Part shown: one piece after another, positions 21,114 through 30,235 of the stretch
How the letters are laid out: each line of letters starts with the position of its first letter
Numbering within the stretch: the first letter of the stretch is position 1
Source of the DNA: Neoroseomonas marina
Lineage (GTDB): Bacteria; Pseudomonadota; Alphaproteobacteria; Acetobacterales; Acetobacteraceae
Reading direction: 5' to 3'
DNA length: 64,000 nt
Assembly (NCBI RefSeq): GCF_012927745.1
Contig: NZ_JABBKX010000002.1
Coordinates: forward strand, 409,989 to 473,988
Notes under the pieces: generated by a model
Told to the model about the DNA's origin: nothing
Seen by the model: the letters and a program-made list of their open reading frames with translations, nothing else
Database searches by the model: none
Translations under genes and position numbers: made by a program

Positions 21114-22157
21114 ATGGACCGCCGCACGATCCTCAAGGGCGCACTCGCCGCCGCAGCGCTGCCCGCCGCCGCCAGGGCGCAGGGCCGCGACCTGACGGTG
21201 GTCTCCTGGGGCGGCGCCTACCAGGACGCGCAGCGCGAGGTCTATTTCCGTCCCTTCCAGCAGCAGACGCGCAACCGCCTGCTCGAGGAGACCTGGGACG
21301 GCGGCATCGGCGTCCTGCGGTCGCGCATCGCCTCGGGCGCCAATACCTGGGACGTGGTGCAGGTCGAATCCGAGGAACTGCTGATCGGCGCCGATGAGGG
21401 CCTGTTCGAGCCGCTCGACTGGGCCGCGATCGGCGGTAAGGACGCCTACATCGCGGAAGCGGTGAACGACTATGGCGTCGGCGCGATCCTCTATTCCTTC
21501 ATCATCGCCTATGACCGTGCGCGCATGGCGCAGGGCCCTGCGAACTGGGCGGATTTCTTCGACACCGCGCGCTTCCCCGGCAAGCGCGGCATGCGCAAGG
21601 GCCCCAAGACGACGCTGGAAATGGCGCTGATGGCCGACGGCGTGGCCCCGGCGCAGGTCTATGAGGTGCTCGGCACCCCCGCCGGCGTGGACCGCGCCTT
21701 CCGCAAGCTCGATTCGATCAAGGCCGACATCGCCTGGTTCGAGCGCGGATCCCAGCCGCCGCAGTGGCTCGCGGCCGGGGAGGTCACGCTGACCGTCGCC
21801 TACAACGGGCGGATCTCGGCCGCCAACGCGACCGATGGGCGCAACTTCGCGATCGTCTGGACCAACAACATCTTCACCCTGGATTCCTGGGTGATCATGA
21901 AGGGCAGCCCGAACAAGGCGAAGGCGGTCGAGTTCCTGAAGTTCGTCGGCCAGCCCGCCGTGCAGGCCGGCCTGCCGCCCAAGATCCCCTATGGCGTGAC
22001 GGCGAAGGGCGTGAACGAGCGCCTGCCCGCCGAGGTGCTCGCGAACCTGCCGACCGCGCCGCAGAACATCGCCAACGCGCTGCAGCTCAGCGACCGGTTC
22101 TGGCTCGACAACCTCGACCGGCTGACGCAGCGGTTCAATACGTGGGTGTCGCGCTGA
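21114..22157 (+). CDS. Periplasmic polyamine-type solute-binding protein
   Basis: 347 aa. A Tat-like signal (DRRTILKGALAAAALPAAARA) is followed by the family-1 binding fold of PotD type: LTVVSWGGAYQDAQREVYFR, DVVQVESEELLIGADEGLFE and the C-terminal LDNLDRLTQRFNTWVSR. Such proteins bind spermidine, putrescine or related amines in the periplasm; the exact ligand is not evident. It starts 34 bp after the ATPase stop with AAGGAGA just upstream. A large inverted repeat separates it from the permease genes. Confidence 0.9.
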   Translation: MDRRTILKGALAAAALPAAARAQGRDLTVVSWGGAYQDAQREVYFRPFQQQTRNRLLEETWDGGIGVLRSRIASGANTWDVVQVESEELLIGADEGLFEPLDWAAIGGKDAYIAEAVNDYGVGAILYSFIIAYDRARMAQGPANWADFFDTARFPGKRGMRKGPKTTLEMALMADGVAPAQVYEVLGTPAGVDRAFRKLDSIKADIAWFERGSQPPQWLAAGEVTLTVAYNGRISAANATDGRNFAIVWTNNIFTLDSWVIMKGSPNKAKAVEFLKFVGQPAVQAGLPPKIPYGVTAKGVNERLPAEVLANLPTAPQNIANALQLSDRFWLDNLDRLTQRFNTWVSR

Positions 22158-22159
22158 TC

Positions 22160-22310
22160 CGGAGGGGCTCTGCCCCTCCGGGCCACCCCGCCAAAGGCCG
22201 AAAGGCCTTTGGAAACCGATACCCGGCGCCTGGACCCCGTGATTGGTTTCCAAAGGCCCTTAGGCCTTTGGCGGGGAGAGGTCCGGAGAGGGGCAGCGCC
22301 CCTCTCCGGG
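22160..22310. repeat. Nested REP-like inverted repeat inside the ABC operon
   Basis: The 160-bp gap between binding-protein and permease genes is almost wholly palindromic. The outer arms 22186-22217 and 22245-22276 are 32 bp each and match as an inverted repeat at 30 of 32 positions, and each arm is itself a hairpin (CCAAAGGCC / GGCCTTTGG). They are flanked by two further hairpins, GGAGGGGCTCTGCCCCTCC (about 22161-22179) and GGAGAGGGGCAGCGCCCCTC (about 22284-22308). The layout resembles REP/BIME elements, which often sit between a highly expressed binding-protein gene and its permeases and shield the upstream mRNA. Confidence 0.85.
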
Positions 22311-22317
22311 ACGCCCC

Positions 22318-23499
22318 GTGAGGCGCCCTGTCGGCGCGGCCCTGCTCACCGCGCCCCTGCTGCTGTTCCTGCTGGTGACCTTCGTCGCCCCGATCGGTGC
22401 GTTCCTGTGGCGCGGCGTGACGGATGACGAGGTCCGCCCGGTCCTGCCGCGCACCGTCGTCGCGCTGGCGTCGTGGAACGGCACCGGCACGCCCGGGGAG
22501 GAAGCCTTCGCCGCCCTGGTCGAAGACCTGCGCGCCGCGCGCAGCGGCGACCGCGGCGCCATCCCCCGCGCCGCCGCGCGGCTGAACGCCGACCGCCCCG
22601 GCTTCCGCGGCCTGCTGCCGATGACCGCCCGCCGCGTTGAAGCGCCCTTCGAGGGCAGCGCGCGCGCCGCCGTGCTCGCCATCAGCGCCGAGTGGGGCCA
22701 GCCCGAGACCTGGGGTGCCATCGCGCGCGCCGGCGGGCCGATGTCGTCCTTCCATGTGCTCGCCGCGCTCGACCTGCGCCGCGATGCGACCGGGGCGGTC
22801 CGGCAGGCGCCGGAGGACACCCGCGTCTTCCGCACCGTGCTGCTGCGCAGCCTGTGGATCTCCCTGCTGGTCACGGCGGTCTGCCTGGCGCTGGGCTGGC
22901 CGCTCGCCTGGCTGATCGCGACGTCACGGGGCCTGGCGGCGACGCTGCTGCTGGCGGCGGTGATGCTGCCCTTCTGGATCTCGCTGGTGGTGCGCACGGC
23001 GGCCTGGATGGTGCTGCTGCAGCGGGAAGGGATCGTGAACGCGGCGCTGCAGGCGGGCGGCATCATCGAGACGCCGTTGCCGCTGTTGATGAACCGCTTC
23101 GCCGTGGTGCTCGGGATGGTGCACATCCTGCTGCCCTTCATGGTGCTGCCGCTGGTCGCGGCCTTCCGGGGGCTCGACCCGCGGCTGCCGCGGGCGGCGG
23201 CCTCGCTGGGCGCCGCGCCTTGGCGGGTGTTCCTGCGGGTGACGCTGCCGCTGTCGCTCCCCGGGGTCGGGGCGGGGTGCATCCTGGTCTTCATCCAGGC
23301 CCTGGGCTTCTACGTGACGCCGGCGCTGCTGGGCGGACCGAACGACCAGATGCTGGCCTGGTTCGTGGGCTTCTATGCGACGCGCAGCGTGAACTGGGGC
23401 CTGGCGGCCGCGCTGTCGATCGTGCTGCTGGTCGCGGTCGGGCTGTGCGTGGCGCTGTACGGGCGGCTGGCCGGGTTCCGCCGGCCGGGGGCGGCGTGA
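22318..23499 (+). CDS. ABC transporter permease, PotB type
   Basis: 393 aa from GTG 22318, immediately after the inverted repeat; no good Shine-Dalgarno sequence is seen. The first helix (ALLTAPLLLFLLVTFVAPIG) is followed by an unusually long extracytoplasmic insertion of ~130 residues. Five further helices then carry the binding-protein-dependent permease EAA-like loop (RAAASLGAAPWRVFLRVTLP). Permeases of this type with a long first periplasmic loop occur in alphaproteobacterial polyamine-type transporters. It pairs with the next permease, whose ATG overlaps this TGA. Confidence 0.9.
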   Translation: MRRPVGAALLTAPLLLFLLVTFVAPIGAFLWRGVTDDEVRPVLPRTVVALASWNGTGTPGEEAFAALVEDLRAARSGDRGAIPRAAARLNADRPGFRGLLPMTARRVEAPFEGSARAAVLAISAEWGQPETWGAIARAGGPMSSFHVLAALDLRRDATGAVRQAPEDTRVFRTVLLRSLWISLLVTAVCLALGWPLAWLIATSRGLAATLLLAAVMLPFWISLVVRTAAWMVLLQREGIVNAALQAGGIIETPLPLLMNRFAVVLGMVHILLPFMVLPLVAAFRGLDPRLPRAAASLGAAPWRVFLRVTLPLSLPGVGAGCILVFIQALGFYVTPALLGGPNDQMLAWFVGFYATRSVNWGLAAALSIVLLVAVGLCVALYGRLAGFRRPGAA

Positions 23500-24284
23500 T
23501 GGCCCGCGGCATCCTCTGGGCACTGGGCGTGCTTGTGGCGGTGTTCCTGGTCGCGCCGATCGTGGCGATCCTGCCGCTGTCCTTCTCGGCCGGGTCCTTC
23601 CTGTTCTACCCGCTGCCGGGGCTGTCGCTGCGCTGGTACGAGGATTTCTTCGCCTCCCCCTTCTGGCTGCCGGCGTTCTGGAACTCGATGGGGATCGGCA
23701 CGGCGGCGGCGGCGCTGGCGACGCTGCTCGGCACGCCGGCGGCCTTCGGGCTGTGGCGCATGACGGGCGCCTTCCGGGCGGTGGCGATGGGCGTCGTGCT
23801 GGCGCCGATGGTGGTGCCGGTCATCGTCGTGGCGGTCGCGCTGCTGCTGGCCTTCGGCCCGCTGGGGCTGGTCGCGACCCATACGGGGCTGGTCATCGCC
23901 CATGCCATGCTGGGCGTGCCCTTCGTGGTGGTGACGGTGCTGGCGTCGCTCGAGGCCTTCGACCCCGTGCAGCTGCGGGCCGCGGCGGCCTGCGGGGCGG
24001 GGCCGATGCGGGCCTTCTTCCGCGTCTGCCTGCCGCAGATCGCCCCCGGGGTGGCGGCGGGGGCGGTCTTCGCCTTCGCGACCTCGCTCGATGAGGTGGT
24101 GGTCGCCCTGTTCGTCGCCGGCCCGGCGCAGCGGACGCTGCCGCGGCAGATGTTCTCCGGCCTCAACGATCAGATCAGCCTGACGACGACGGCGGCGGCG
24201 GCGATGCTCGTGGTGATGTCGGTGCTGCTGCTGCTGGCGGTTGCCTGGCTGCAGGCCCGCGGCCGGCGGCGCCTTTCGGGCTGA
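23499..24284 (+). CDS. ABC transporter permease, PotC type
   Basis: 261 aa, ATG overlapping the preceding stop (TGATG). Six hydrophobic helices can be traced. The cytoplasmic loop RAAAACGAGPMRAFFRVCLP is the EAA motif that contacts the ATPase, and the PotC-like stretch SLDEVVVALFVAGPAQRTLP lies near the end. It completes the four-gene importer. A short stem follows the stop (CCCCGGC/GCCGGGG, 24285-24307) without a T tract. Confidence 0.92.
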   Translation: MARGILWALGVLVAVFLVAPIVAILPLSFSAGSFLFYPLPGLSLRWYEDFFASPFWLPAFWNSMGIGTAAAALATLLGTPAAFGLWRMTGAFRAVAMGVVLAPMVVPVIVVAVALLLAFGPLGLVATHTGLVIAHAMLGVPFVVVTVLASLEAFDPVQLRAAAACGAGPMRAFFRVCLPQIAPGVAAGAVFAFATSLDEVVVALFVAGPAQRTLPRQMFSGLNDQISLTTTAAAAMLVVMSVLLLLAVAWLQARGRRRLSG

Positions 24285-24322
24285 CCCCGGCCTCCTGCGG
24301 GCCGGGGCGGAGCCCGTTCTTC

Positions 24323-24351
24323 TTGACTCTTCGTCACCAGAAGCCTAAGCG
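24323..24351 (+). promoter_or_regulatory. Possible rpsA promoter
   Basis: TTGACT at 24323-24328 followed after 17 bases by TAAGCG (24346-24351), about 200 bases before the rpsA start. The region is less GC-rich than its surroundings, and the long leader would suit the known autoregulation of S1 translation. The -10 match is weak, so this is only a candidate. Confidence 0.3.
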
Positions 24352-24553
24352 CGGCGCGATCTTTCCGTATTGGAAAGGCATGCTCCCATCCGTGGGGGCC
24401 GGAACCGGGCGAACCGTGACGCGCCCACCCATCCGGGTCCGGATCTGCTGCCGCTGAAGGCGCGCCGGGCCAAGTCGTTCCCGCGACAGGCGGGCGCGCA
24501 AGCCGCATCCCCCGCCGCGCTGTGGCGGGAGACACCGGAAAGCACAGGACTGC

Positions 24554-26266
24554 ATGGCCACCATTACCGCCGACCGCGCGGGCAGCGAGGATTTCGCCGC
24601 CCTTCTCGATGCCACGCTTGGCCCCGACACCGGCTTCGCCGGCTCCGTCGTCACGGGCCGCGTCGTCCGGGTGGACGATGATGTCGCGGTCGTCGACGTC
24701 GGCCTCAAGAGCGAGGGGCGCGTGCCCCTCAAGGAATTCGCCGCCCCCGGCGCCAAGCCCGAGGTGAAGCCCGGCGACCTGATCGAGCTCTTCGTCGAGC
24801 GCTACGAGGACCGCGACGGTTCCATCGTCCTGTCGCGCGAGAAGGCGCGGCGCGAGGAAGCCTGGACGAACCTCGAGAAGTCCTTCACCGCGAACCAGCG
24901 CGTGAACGGCGTGATCTTCGGCCGCGTGAAGGGCGGCTTCACCGTCGACCTCGGCGGTGCGGTGGCCTTCCTTCCGGGCTCGCAGGTCGACATCCGCCCG
25001 GTGCGCGACGTCGGCCCGCTGATGGGTTCGCCCCAGCCCTTCCAGATCCTCAAGATGGATCGCGCCCGCGGCAACATCGTCGTCTCGCGCCGTGCGGTGC
25101 TCGAGGAGACCCGTGCGGAGCAGCGCAGCGAGCTGATCCAGGGCCTCAAGGAAGGCATGATCCTCGACGGCGTGGTGAAGAACATCACCGACTACGGCGC
25201 CTTCGTGGACCTGGGCGGCGTGGACGGCCTGCTGCACGTCACGGACATCGCCTGGCGCCGCATCAACCACCCCTCCGAGGCCCTGACCATCGGCCAGCCG
25301 GTGAAGGTGCAGGTCATCCGCTTCAACCCGGAGACGCAGCGCATCAGCCTCGGCATGAAGCAGCTGATGTCGGATCCGTGGGACGGCGTGGCGCTGAAGT
25401 ACCCGGTGAACGCGAAGTTCTCCGGCCGCGTCACCAACATCACCGACTACGGCGCCTTCGTGGAGCTGGAGCCGGGCGTCGAGGGCCTCGTGCACGTGTC
25501 CGAGATGTCCTGGACGAAGAAGAACGTCCATCCGGGCAAGATCGTCGCGACCTCCGAGCAGGTGGACGTGATGATCCTCGACGTGGACGAGCCGAAGCGC
25601 CGCATCTCGCTCGGCCTCAAGCAGGCCCAGGGCAACCCCTGGGAGCTGTTCCTCGAGGCGCACCCGCCGGGGAACATCATCGAGGGCGAGATCCGCAACA
25701 TCACCGAGTTCGGCCTGTTCATCGGCGTCGGCCCGGACATCGACGGCATGGTCCACATGTCCGACCTGTCCTGGGACCAGCCCGGCGAAGTGGCGATGCA
25801 GGCCTACACCAAGGGCCAGATCGTCAAGGCGAAGGTGCTCGACGTGGACGTCGAGAAGGAGCGCATCTCCCTCGGCATCAAGCAGCTCGAGGCCGACCCG
25901 GCCGCCGAGGTGCTGGACCGCGTCCGCAAGGGCGACATCGTCACCTGCGTGGTGACGAAGGTCGAGGCGAACGGCATCGAGGTGAAGGTCGACGACGTGC
26001 TGACCGGCTTCATCCGCCGGGCCGAGCTCGCGCGTGACCGTGCCGACCAGCGTCCGGACAAGTTCGCGATCGGCGAGAAGGTCGACGCGAAGGTGACCGC
26101 CGTGGACCGCGCCGCCCGCCGCCTGGCCCTGACCATCAAGGGCAAGGAAGTCGAGGAGGAGCGCGAGGCGATGAAGGAGTACGGTTCGGCCGACTCCGGC
26201 GCGTCGCTGGGCGACATCCTCGGCGCGGCGATCCGCCGCCGTCGCGAGATGGCCGGCGAGGAGTGA
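24554..26266 (+). CDS. rpsA: 30S ribosomal protein S1
   Basis: 570 aa, normal for an alphaproteobacterial S1. Six S1 (OB-fold) RNA-binding repeats are visible. The repeats with the NITDYGAFVDLGGVDGLLHV pattern begin near residues 215 and 300, with a further variant NITEFGLFIGVGPDIDGMVH near 385. It binds the 5' parts of mRNAs and recruits them to the 30S subunit. It is followed by a strong intrinsic terminator. Codon use is highly biased, as expected for an abundant protein. Confidence 0.98.
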   Translation: MATITADRAGSEDFAALLDATLGPDTGFAGSVVTGRVVRVDDDVAVVDVGLKSEGRVPLKEFAAPGAKPEVKPGDLIELFVERYEDRDGSIVLSREKARREEAWTNLEKSFTANQRVNGVIFGRVKGGFTVDLGGAVAFLPGSQVDIRPVRDVGPLMGSPQPFQILKMDRARGNIVVSRRAVLEETRAEQRSELIQGLKEGMILDGVVKNITDYGAFVDLGGVDGLLHVTDIAWRRINHPSEALTIGQPVKVQVIRFNPETQRISLGMKQLMSDPWDGVALKYPVNAKFSGRVTNITDYGAFVELEPGVEGLVHVSEMSWTKKNVHPGKIVATSEQVDVMILDVDEPKRRISLGLKQAQGNPWELFLEAHPPGNIIEGEIRNITEFGLFIGVGPDIDGMVHMSDLSWDQPGEVAMQAYTKGQIVKAKVLDVDVEKERISLGIKQLEADPAAEVLDRVRKGDIVTCVVTKVEANGIEVKVDDVLTGFIRRAELARDRADQRPDKFAIGEKVDAKVTAVDRAARRLALTIKGKEVEEEREAMKEYGSADSGASLGDILGAAIRRRREMAGEE

Positions 26267-26298
26267 TCCCGAAACGCCTCACGGCGTGACGGCTTGGA

Positions 26299-26335
26299 CC
26301 CCCGGGGCGGCGACGCTCCGGGGGTTTCTTTTTGA
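26299..26335 (+). terminator. Intrinsic terminator of rpsA
   Basis: CCCCCGGGGCG (26299-26309), loop GCGA, CGCTCCGGGGG (26314-26324), then TTTCTTTTT. An 11-bp stem with one G-T wobble plus a T-rich tail, 33 bases after the rpsA stop. This is one of two textbook intrinsic terminators in the window. Confidence 0.9.
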
Positions 26336-26473
26336 CCGGCGCGGGAGGGGGGCACACACGCGCGCTTGAGGCGCCTTCGACGCTGCAGCATGATCGCCAA
26401 TCCGTTGCGTCGGCGGAACTGGAGCTTCCCCGTTGATGCCGCCACGGATTCCGCTGAGGAAGGCGCGCCAAGA

Positions 26474-27037
26474 ATGCTGATGGATCCGCAGAGAAAAATT
26501 GATCAGGAAAGCGAGCTGTGGTGTGGCGCCGCCTGCACGCAGTACATTCTGCGGGCTCTACAGCGATACAAGAAAGAACGTCATTCACAACAACTCATCA
26601 TGAGCGAGATACAGACGCTCGGAATAGTGGATTGGTGCGGTAGCACCCCTGCCGCTATTGCTAGATATTTATTGCAGGAATGTACGGGCAGAAAAGAACC
26701 GATCCAGATCTTTCGATTGAAAAACGAGAATAAATATGCTGGCCGCCTTCACATATGGGCGTTGAAGCATGACCTGAAGGGTGTCTATCAGAAATGGAAT
26801 CAGGCGGTCCCGTTCACATCGGATGAAGTCATCCTTCGGTTCGTGACACCGAAGGAGTCCGGGCTGTCCAGCCATTTTGTCGTGGAAACCCATTTCGAGA
26901 ACTACAGCTCCCCGTTTCAGTTGATGGATCCCGCCCCGGGCGAGGATGTCTATGTCGGGCGCGATTTCGACGAGTGGCTGGCCACCAAGGGCGCCGACTA
27001 CCAGCCGACATCCCTGGATCTCGTCATCCACGGCTGA
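26474..27037 (+). CDS. Papain-like (C39-type) cysteine protease, probably acquired
   Basis: 187 aa from ATG 26474 (GAGGAAGG upstream); an in-frame ATG at 26390 is the alternative start. ESELWCGAACTQYIL near the N-terminus gives the nucleophile C17 in a helix-start context. LSSHFVVETHF gives H134, and QLMDPAPGED gives D152, so the Cys-His-Asp order of papain-like/C39 peptidases is complete. No signal peptide or membrane helix is seen. Base composition is quite unlike the surroundings: 26641-26760 is about 45% GC in a ~70% GC chromosome, with A/T-ending codons. It stands alone between the rpsA terminator and sppA. A secreted effector, a bacteriocin-type peptidase or a stand-alone protease are all possible. 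Confidence 0.65.
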   Translation: MLMDPQRKIDQESELWCGAACTQYILRALQRYKKERHSQQLIMSEIQTLGIVDWCGSTPAAIARYLLQECTGRKEPIQIFRLKNENKYAGRLHIWALKHDLKGVYQKWNQAVPFTSDEVILRFVTPKESGLSSHFVVETHFENYSSPFQLMDPAPGEDVYVGRDFDEWLATKGADYQPTSLDLVIHG

Positions 27038-27227
27038 GGGATCGTGCGGGCGTGCGGGCGCCGACCCGCGGCCGCCTGCGCGAAGGGCGAGCAAACGTCC
27101 AGCCCTCCGGACACGCGGGATCCCGTCCGCCGCGGGGCGCGACCCGGATCGGGGAGCCGCGGGTTGGGGCGGAACGGACTGCGCTGCACCCCTTGCCCCG
27201 TCCGCCGCGCATCGCCATTCAGGCGAC

Positions 27228-28142
27228 ATGTCCCTCGAAGCCGACCTCCTCGCCGACCGTCGCCGTCTTCGCCGGCGCCTGACCTTCTGGCGGCTGGTCG
27301 CGATCGCCGTCTTCTTCGGCGCCCTCGGCGTTGCCGCGGCCATGCGGGCGCCCGGCGCGCTGCCCGGCGCGCAGCACGTCCTGCGCCTGCCGGTCTCGGG
27401 CACGATCACCGAGGATCGCCGCATCGTGCAGGCGCTCGACCGCGCCGCGACGGACAACGCGGTGCGCGCCGTGGTCGTCGCCATCGACAGCCCCGGCGGC
27501 ACGATGGCGGGCGGTGAGGCGCTGCACGCCGCGCTGCGCCGCATCGCCGAGCGCAAGCCGGTCGTCGCCGTGATGGGCGCAACGGCGGCCTCCGCCGGCT
27601 ACATGATCGCGATGCCGGCCCAGCGCGTCTTCGCCCGGGAAGCGACCGTCACCGGGTCGATCGGCGTGCTGCTGCAGTCCTTCGACATCTCGGAACTCAT
27701 GGAACGCGCCGGCATCCGCCCGCTGACCATCGCCTCCGGTCCGCTCAAGGACCAGCCGAGCCTGTTCCGGCCGCTCACCGAGGAAGGCCGCGCCGCGCTC
27801 GACCGCGTGATCCAGGATCTCCATTCACAATTCGTCGACATGGTCGCCGCCGGGCGGCACATGGAGGCCGCGCGCGTGCGGACCTACGCCGATGGCCGCG
27901 TCTTCACCGGGCGCCAGGCGCTCGAGGCGGGGCTGGTCGACGCCATCGGCGGGGAACGCGAAGCCCGCGCCTGGCTTGCCGCCGAACGCCAGGTGCCGGA
28001 ATCCCTGCCGATCCGCGACGTGCAGACCCGCGGCACGGCGGAACGCCTGGTCTCCCAGGTGACCGAGAGCATGATGAAAACCCTTTTGTCGGAATGGCTT
28101 GGCGTTGACGCCCCTCGCGCCCTTTGGCAGCCTCGGCCCTGA
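27228..28142 (+). CDS. sppA: Signal peptide peptidase SppA (short form)
   Basis: 304 aa from ATG 27228; the longer in-frame opening overlaps the protease gene and is rejected. One N-terminal membrane helix (residues ~22-39) anchors a single S49 domain. The Ser nucleophile lies in [14 protein letters not shown] (S122) and the general-base Lys in [13 protein letters not shown] (K174), the Ser/Lys dyad of SppA. It degrades leftover signal peptides in the inner membrane. It precedes ihfB, an order conserved in alphaproteobacteria. Confidence 0.92.
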   Translation: MSLEADLLADRRRLRRRLTFWRLVAIAVFFGALGVAAAMRAPGALPGAQHVLRLPVSGTITEDRRIVQALDRAATDNAVRAVVVAIDSPGGTMAGGEALHAALRRIAERKPVVAVMGATAASAGYMIAMPAQRVFAREATVTGSIGVLLQSFDISELMERAGIRPLTIASGPLKDQPSLFRPLTEEGRAALDRVIQDLHSQFVDMVAAGRHMEAARVRTYADGRVFTGRQALEAGLVDAIGGEREARAWLAAERQVPESLPIRDVQTRGTAERLVSQVTESMMKTLLSEWLGVDAPRALWQPRP

Positions 28143-28194
28143 CGCGGGAAGCGCAGCGCGGCACAGCGACGCCGCGACCGAGGGAAGGCCACGC

Positions 28195-28518
28195 ATGACC
28201 AAATCCGAGCTGATCGCGCACCTCGCAGGTGCCAATCCCCACCTGCGCCAGCCGGACGTGGAGCTGATCGTCAGCACCATCTTCGAGGAGATCACCGCCG
28301 CCCTCGCGCGCGGGGACCGGGTGGAGCTGCGCGGCTTCGGCGCCTTCTCGACCAAGGCGCGCGACCCGCGCACCGGGCGGAACCCCCGCACCGGGGAGAC
28401 GGTGGAGGTCTCCGCCAAGTCGGTTCCCTATTTCAAGCCGGGCAAGGAACTGCGGGAACGCATCAACAAGGGCGCGACGTCCCCGGCGCGGCGCGCGCCG
28501 GCGCGTGCGACGGCCTGA
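28195..28518 (+). CDS. ihfB: Integration host factor beta subunit
   Basis: 107 aa from ATG 28195, preceded by GAGGGAAGG. It has the HU/IHF fold, with [20 protein letters not shown] and NPRTGE forming the DNA-clasping arm and [13 protein letters not shown] at the end. MTKSELI at the start is typical of IHF-beta. With IhfA it bends DNA at specific sites. The TGA overlaps the ATG of lapA. Confidence 0.95.
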   Translation: MTKSELIAHLAGANPHLRQPDVELIVSTIFEEITAALARGDRVELRGFGAFSTKARDPRTGRNPRTGETVEVSAKSVPYFKPGKELRERINKGATSPARRAPARATA

Positions 28519-28826
28519 TGCGCCTGCTCCTCTTCATCCCGCTGGCCGCGCTGGTGGTGCTCTTCGCCCTGTCGAACCGGCAGCCGGTGGAACTGCGCCT
28601 GTGGCCCTTCGACGTGACCTGGACGGCGCCGGTCTCGCTCGCCGTGCTGCTGCCCGCGGCGGTGGCCTTCCTGATGGGCGCCCTGATCGTCTGGCTGGCG
28701 GATTTGCCGGCGCGCCGGCGCGGCTGGTCGGCGCAGCGCCGCGCCACCGCCCTGCAAAGCGAGATCGACCGCATCCACGCCGCCGAGAAGGCCGCGGCGG
28801 CCGATCGCCTGGCAGGACCGGCCTGA
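28518..28826 (+). CDS. lapA: LapA-domain (DUF1049) membrane protein
   Basis: 102 aa. Two membrane helices, ~2-19 ([16 protein letters not shown]) and ~40-63 ([20 protein letters not shown]), enclose the conserved [14 protein letters not shown] segment. A coiled-coil-like cytoplasmic tail follows. LapA proteins take part in LPS assembly control next to LapB in enterobacteria; in alphaproteobacteria the gene lies after ihfB, as here. Coupled on both sides (TGATG junctions). Confidence 0.82.
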   Translation: MRLLLFIPLAALVVLFALSNRQPVELRLWPFDVTWTAPVSLAVLLPAAVAFLMGALIVWLADLPARRRGWSAQRRATALQSEIDRIHAAEKAAAADRLAGPA

Positions 28827-29539
28827 TGCTCGCGAAACCGACGGGCGGCGCGGCGCGGATCATCCCGGCGCTCGACACCGGCGACCTCGCGCGCGCCGAA
28901 GCGCTGGCGGCCGCGCTGGCCGGGCGTTGCGGCGTGCTGAAGGTCGGGCTCGAGCTGTTCTGCGCGGCCGGCGGGCCGGCGGTCGCGGCGATCGCCCGGC
29001 ATGCGCCGGTCTTCCTCGACCTCAAGCTGCACGACATCCCCAATACGGTCGCTGGCGCGTTGCGGTCGCTGCTGCCGCTGCGCCCCGCGATGGTCACGCT
29101 GCATGCCGGCGGCGGCCCGGCCATGATCGCCGCCGCACGCGCGGAAGCCGAGAAGGCCGGCGCCGACCGCCCGATCCTGCTCGCCGTCACGGTGCTGACC
29201 AGCATGGATGCCGCAGCACTTGCCGCGACCGGCGTCGCGGACACGCCGGCCGAGCAGGTGCGGCGGCTCGCGAAGATGGCCGTCGCGGCGGGTGCGGACG
29301 GGCTGGTGTGCAGCCCGCGGGAAGCCGCGCTGCTGCGCGCCGACCTCGGCCCCGGCCCGGCCCTGGTGGTCCCGGGCGTGCGCCCCCCTGGCAGCGATGC
29401 CGGCGACCAGGCCCGCATCGCCACCCCGGCCGAGGCGGTCGCCGCCGGTGCCGACTGGATCGTCGTCGGCCGCCCCATCACCGGCGCGCCGGACCCGGCC
29501 GCCGCGGCCGCCGCCATCGCCGCCGGCATCCCCGACTGA
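28826..29539 (+). CDS. pyrF: Orotidine 5'-phosphate decarboxylase
   Basis: 237 aa, start at the TGATG junction with lapA. The TIM barrel is read from [25 protein letters not shown] and the catalytic [13 protein letters not shown] (Asp-Lys-Asp network), through [20 protein letters not shown] to [13 protein letters not shown]. It makes UMP in the last step of pyrimidine synthesis. Confidence 0.96.
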   Translation: MLAKPTGGAARIIPALDTGDLARAEALAAALAGRCGVLKVGLELFCAAGGPAVAAIARHAPVFLDLKLHDIPNTVAGALRSLLPLRPAMVTLHAGGGPAMIAAARAEAEKAGADRPILLAVTVLTSMDAAALAATGVADTPAEQVRRLAKMAVAAGADGLVCSPREAALLRADLGPGPALVVPGVRPPGSDAGDQARIATPAEAVAAGADWIVVGRPITGAPDPAAAAAAIAAGIPD

Positions 29540-29544
29540 CCGCG

Positions 29545-30183
29545 ATGCCCGTCGAGGTGAAGATTTGCGGCATCCGCGATGCCGAGGGCTTCGACGCCGC
29601 CATCGGCGCCGGCGCCGACCTGATCGGCTTCGTCTTCTTCCCGCCCTCCCCGCGCGCGGTCACGCCCGGCCAGGCCCGCGCGCTCTCGGCACGCCATGCC
29701 GGCGGGCCGATCCGCACGGGGCTTTTCGTCGACCCGACCGACGACCAGATCGCCGCGGTGCTGGCGGAACTGCCCCTCGGCCTGATCCAGCTGCACGGCA
29801 CCGAGACGCCCGAACGTGCCGCCGCCATCCGCGCGCGCTTCGCGACGCCAGTGATGAAGGCGCTCGGCGTCGGCACCGCGGCCGACCTCGACGTCGTTCC
29901 CGCCTATGCCGACGTTGTCGACCGCTTCCTGTTCGACGCGCACCCGCCGCCCGGCGGCCCGCTCCCCGGCGGCAACGCCCAGCCCTTCGAATGGCGCCTG
30001 ATGGCCGGGCGGACGATCCCGAAGCCCTGGCTGCTCGCCGGCGGCCTGACGCCCGGCAACGTCGCCGAGGCGATCCGCACCGCGCAGGCGCCGGGCGTCG
30101 ACGTCTCCTCCGGCGTCGAGCGCGCCCGCGGCGTGAAGGACGCCGCGCTGATCCGCGCCTTCATCACCGCCGCCAAGGGTTGA
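29545..30183 (+). CDS. trpF: Phosphoribosylanthranilate isomerase
   Basis: 212 aa, 5 bases after pyrF. VKICGIRD at the N-terminus holds the catalytic Cys (C8), and GLFVDPTDDQ holds the general-acid Asp region. LIQLHGTETPER, PKPWLLAGGLTPGNV and VDVSSGVERARGVKD are the usual phosphate-binding blocks. It performs the Amadori rearrangement in tryptophan synthesis. trpB and trpA follow after one inserted gene. Confidence 0.96.
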   Translation: MPVEVKICGIRDAEGFDAAIGAGADLIGFVFFPPSPRAVTPGQARALSARHAGGPIRTGLFVDPTDDQIAAVLAELPLGLIQLHGTETPERAAAIRARFATPVMKALGVGTAADLDVVPAYADVVDRFLFDAHPPPGGPLPGGNAQPFEWRLMAGRTIPKPWLLAGGLTPGNVAEAIRTAQAPGVDVSSGVERARGVKDAALIRAFITAAKG

Positions 30184-30235
30184 CGCGGCCCGCGCCGCTG
30201 GAGGACCGTTCCGCCGACCAACGGAGGAACGACCG

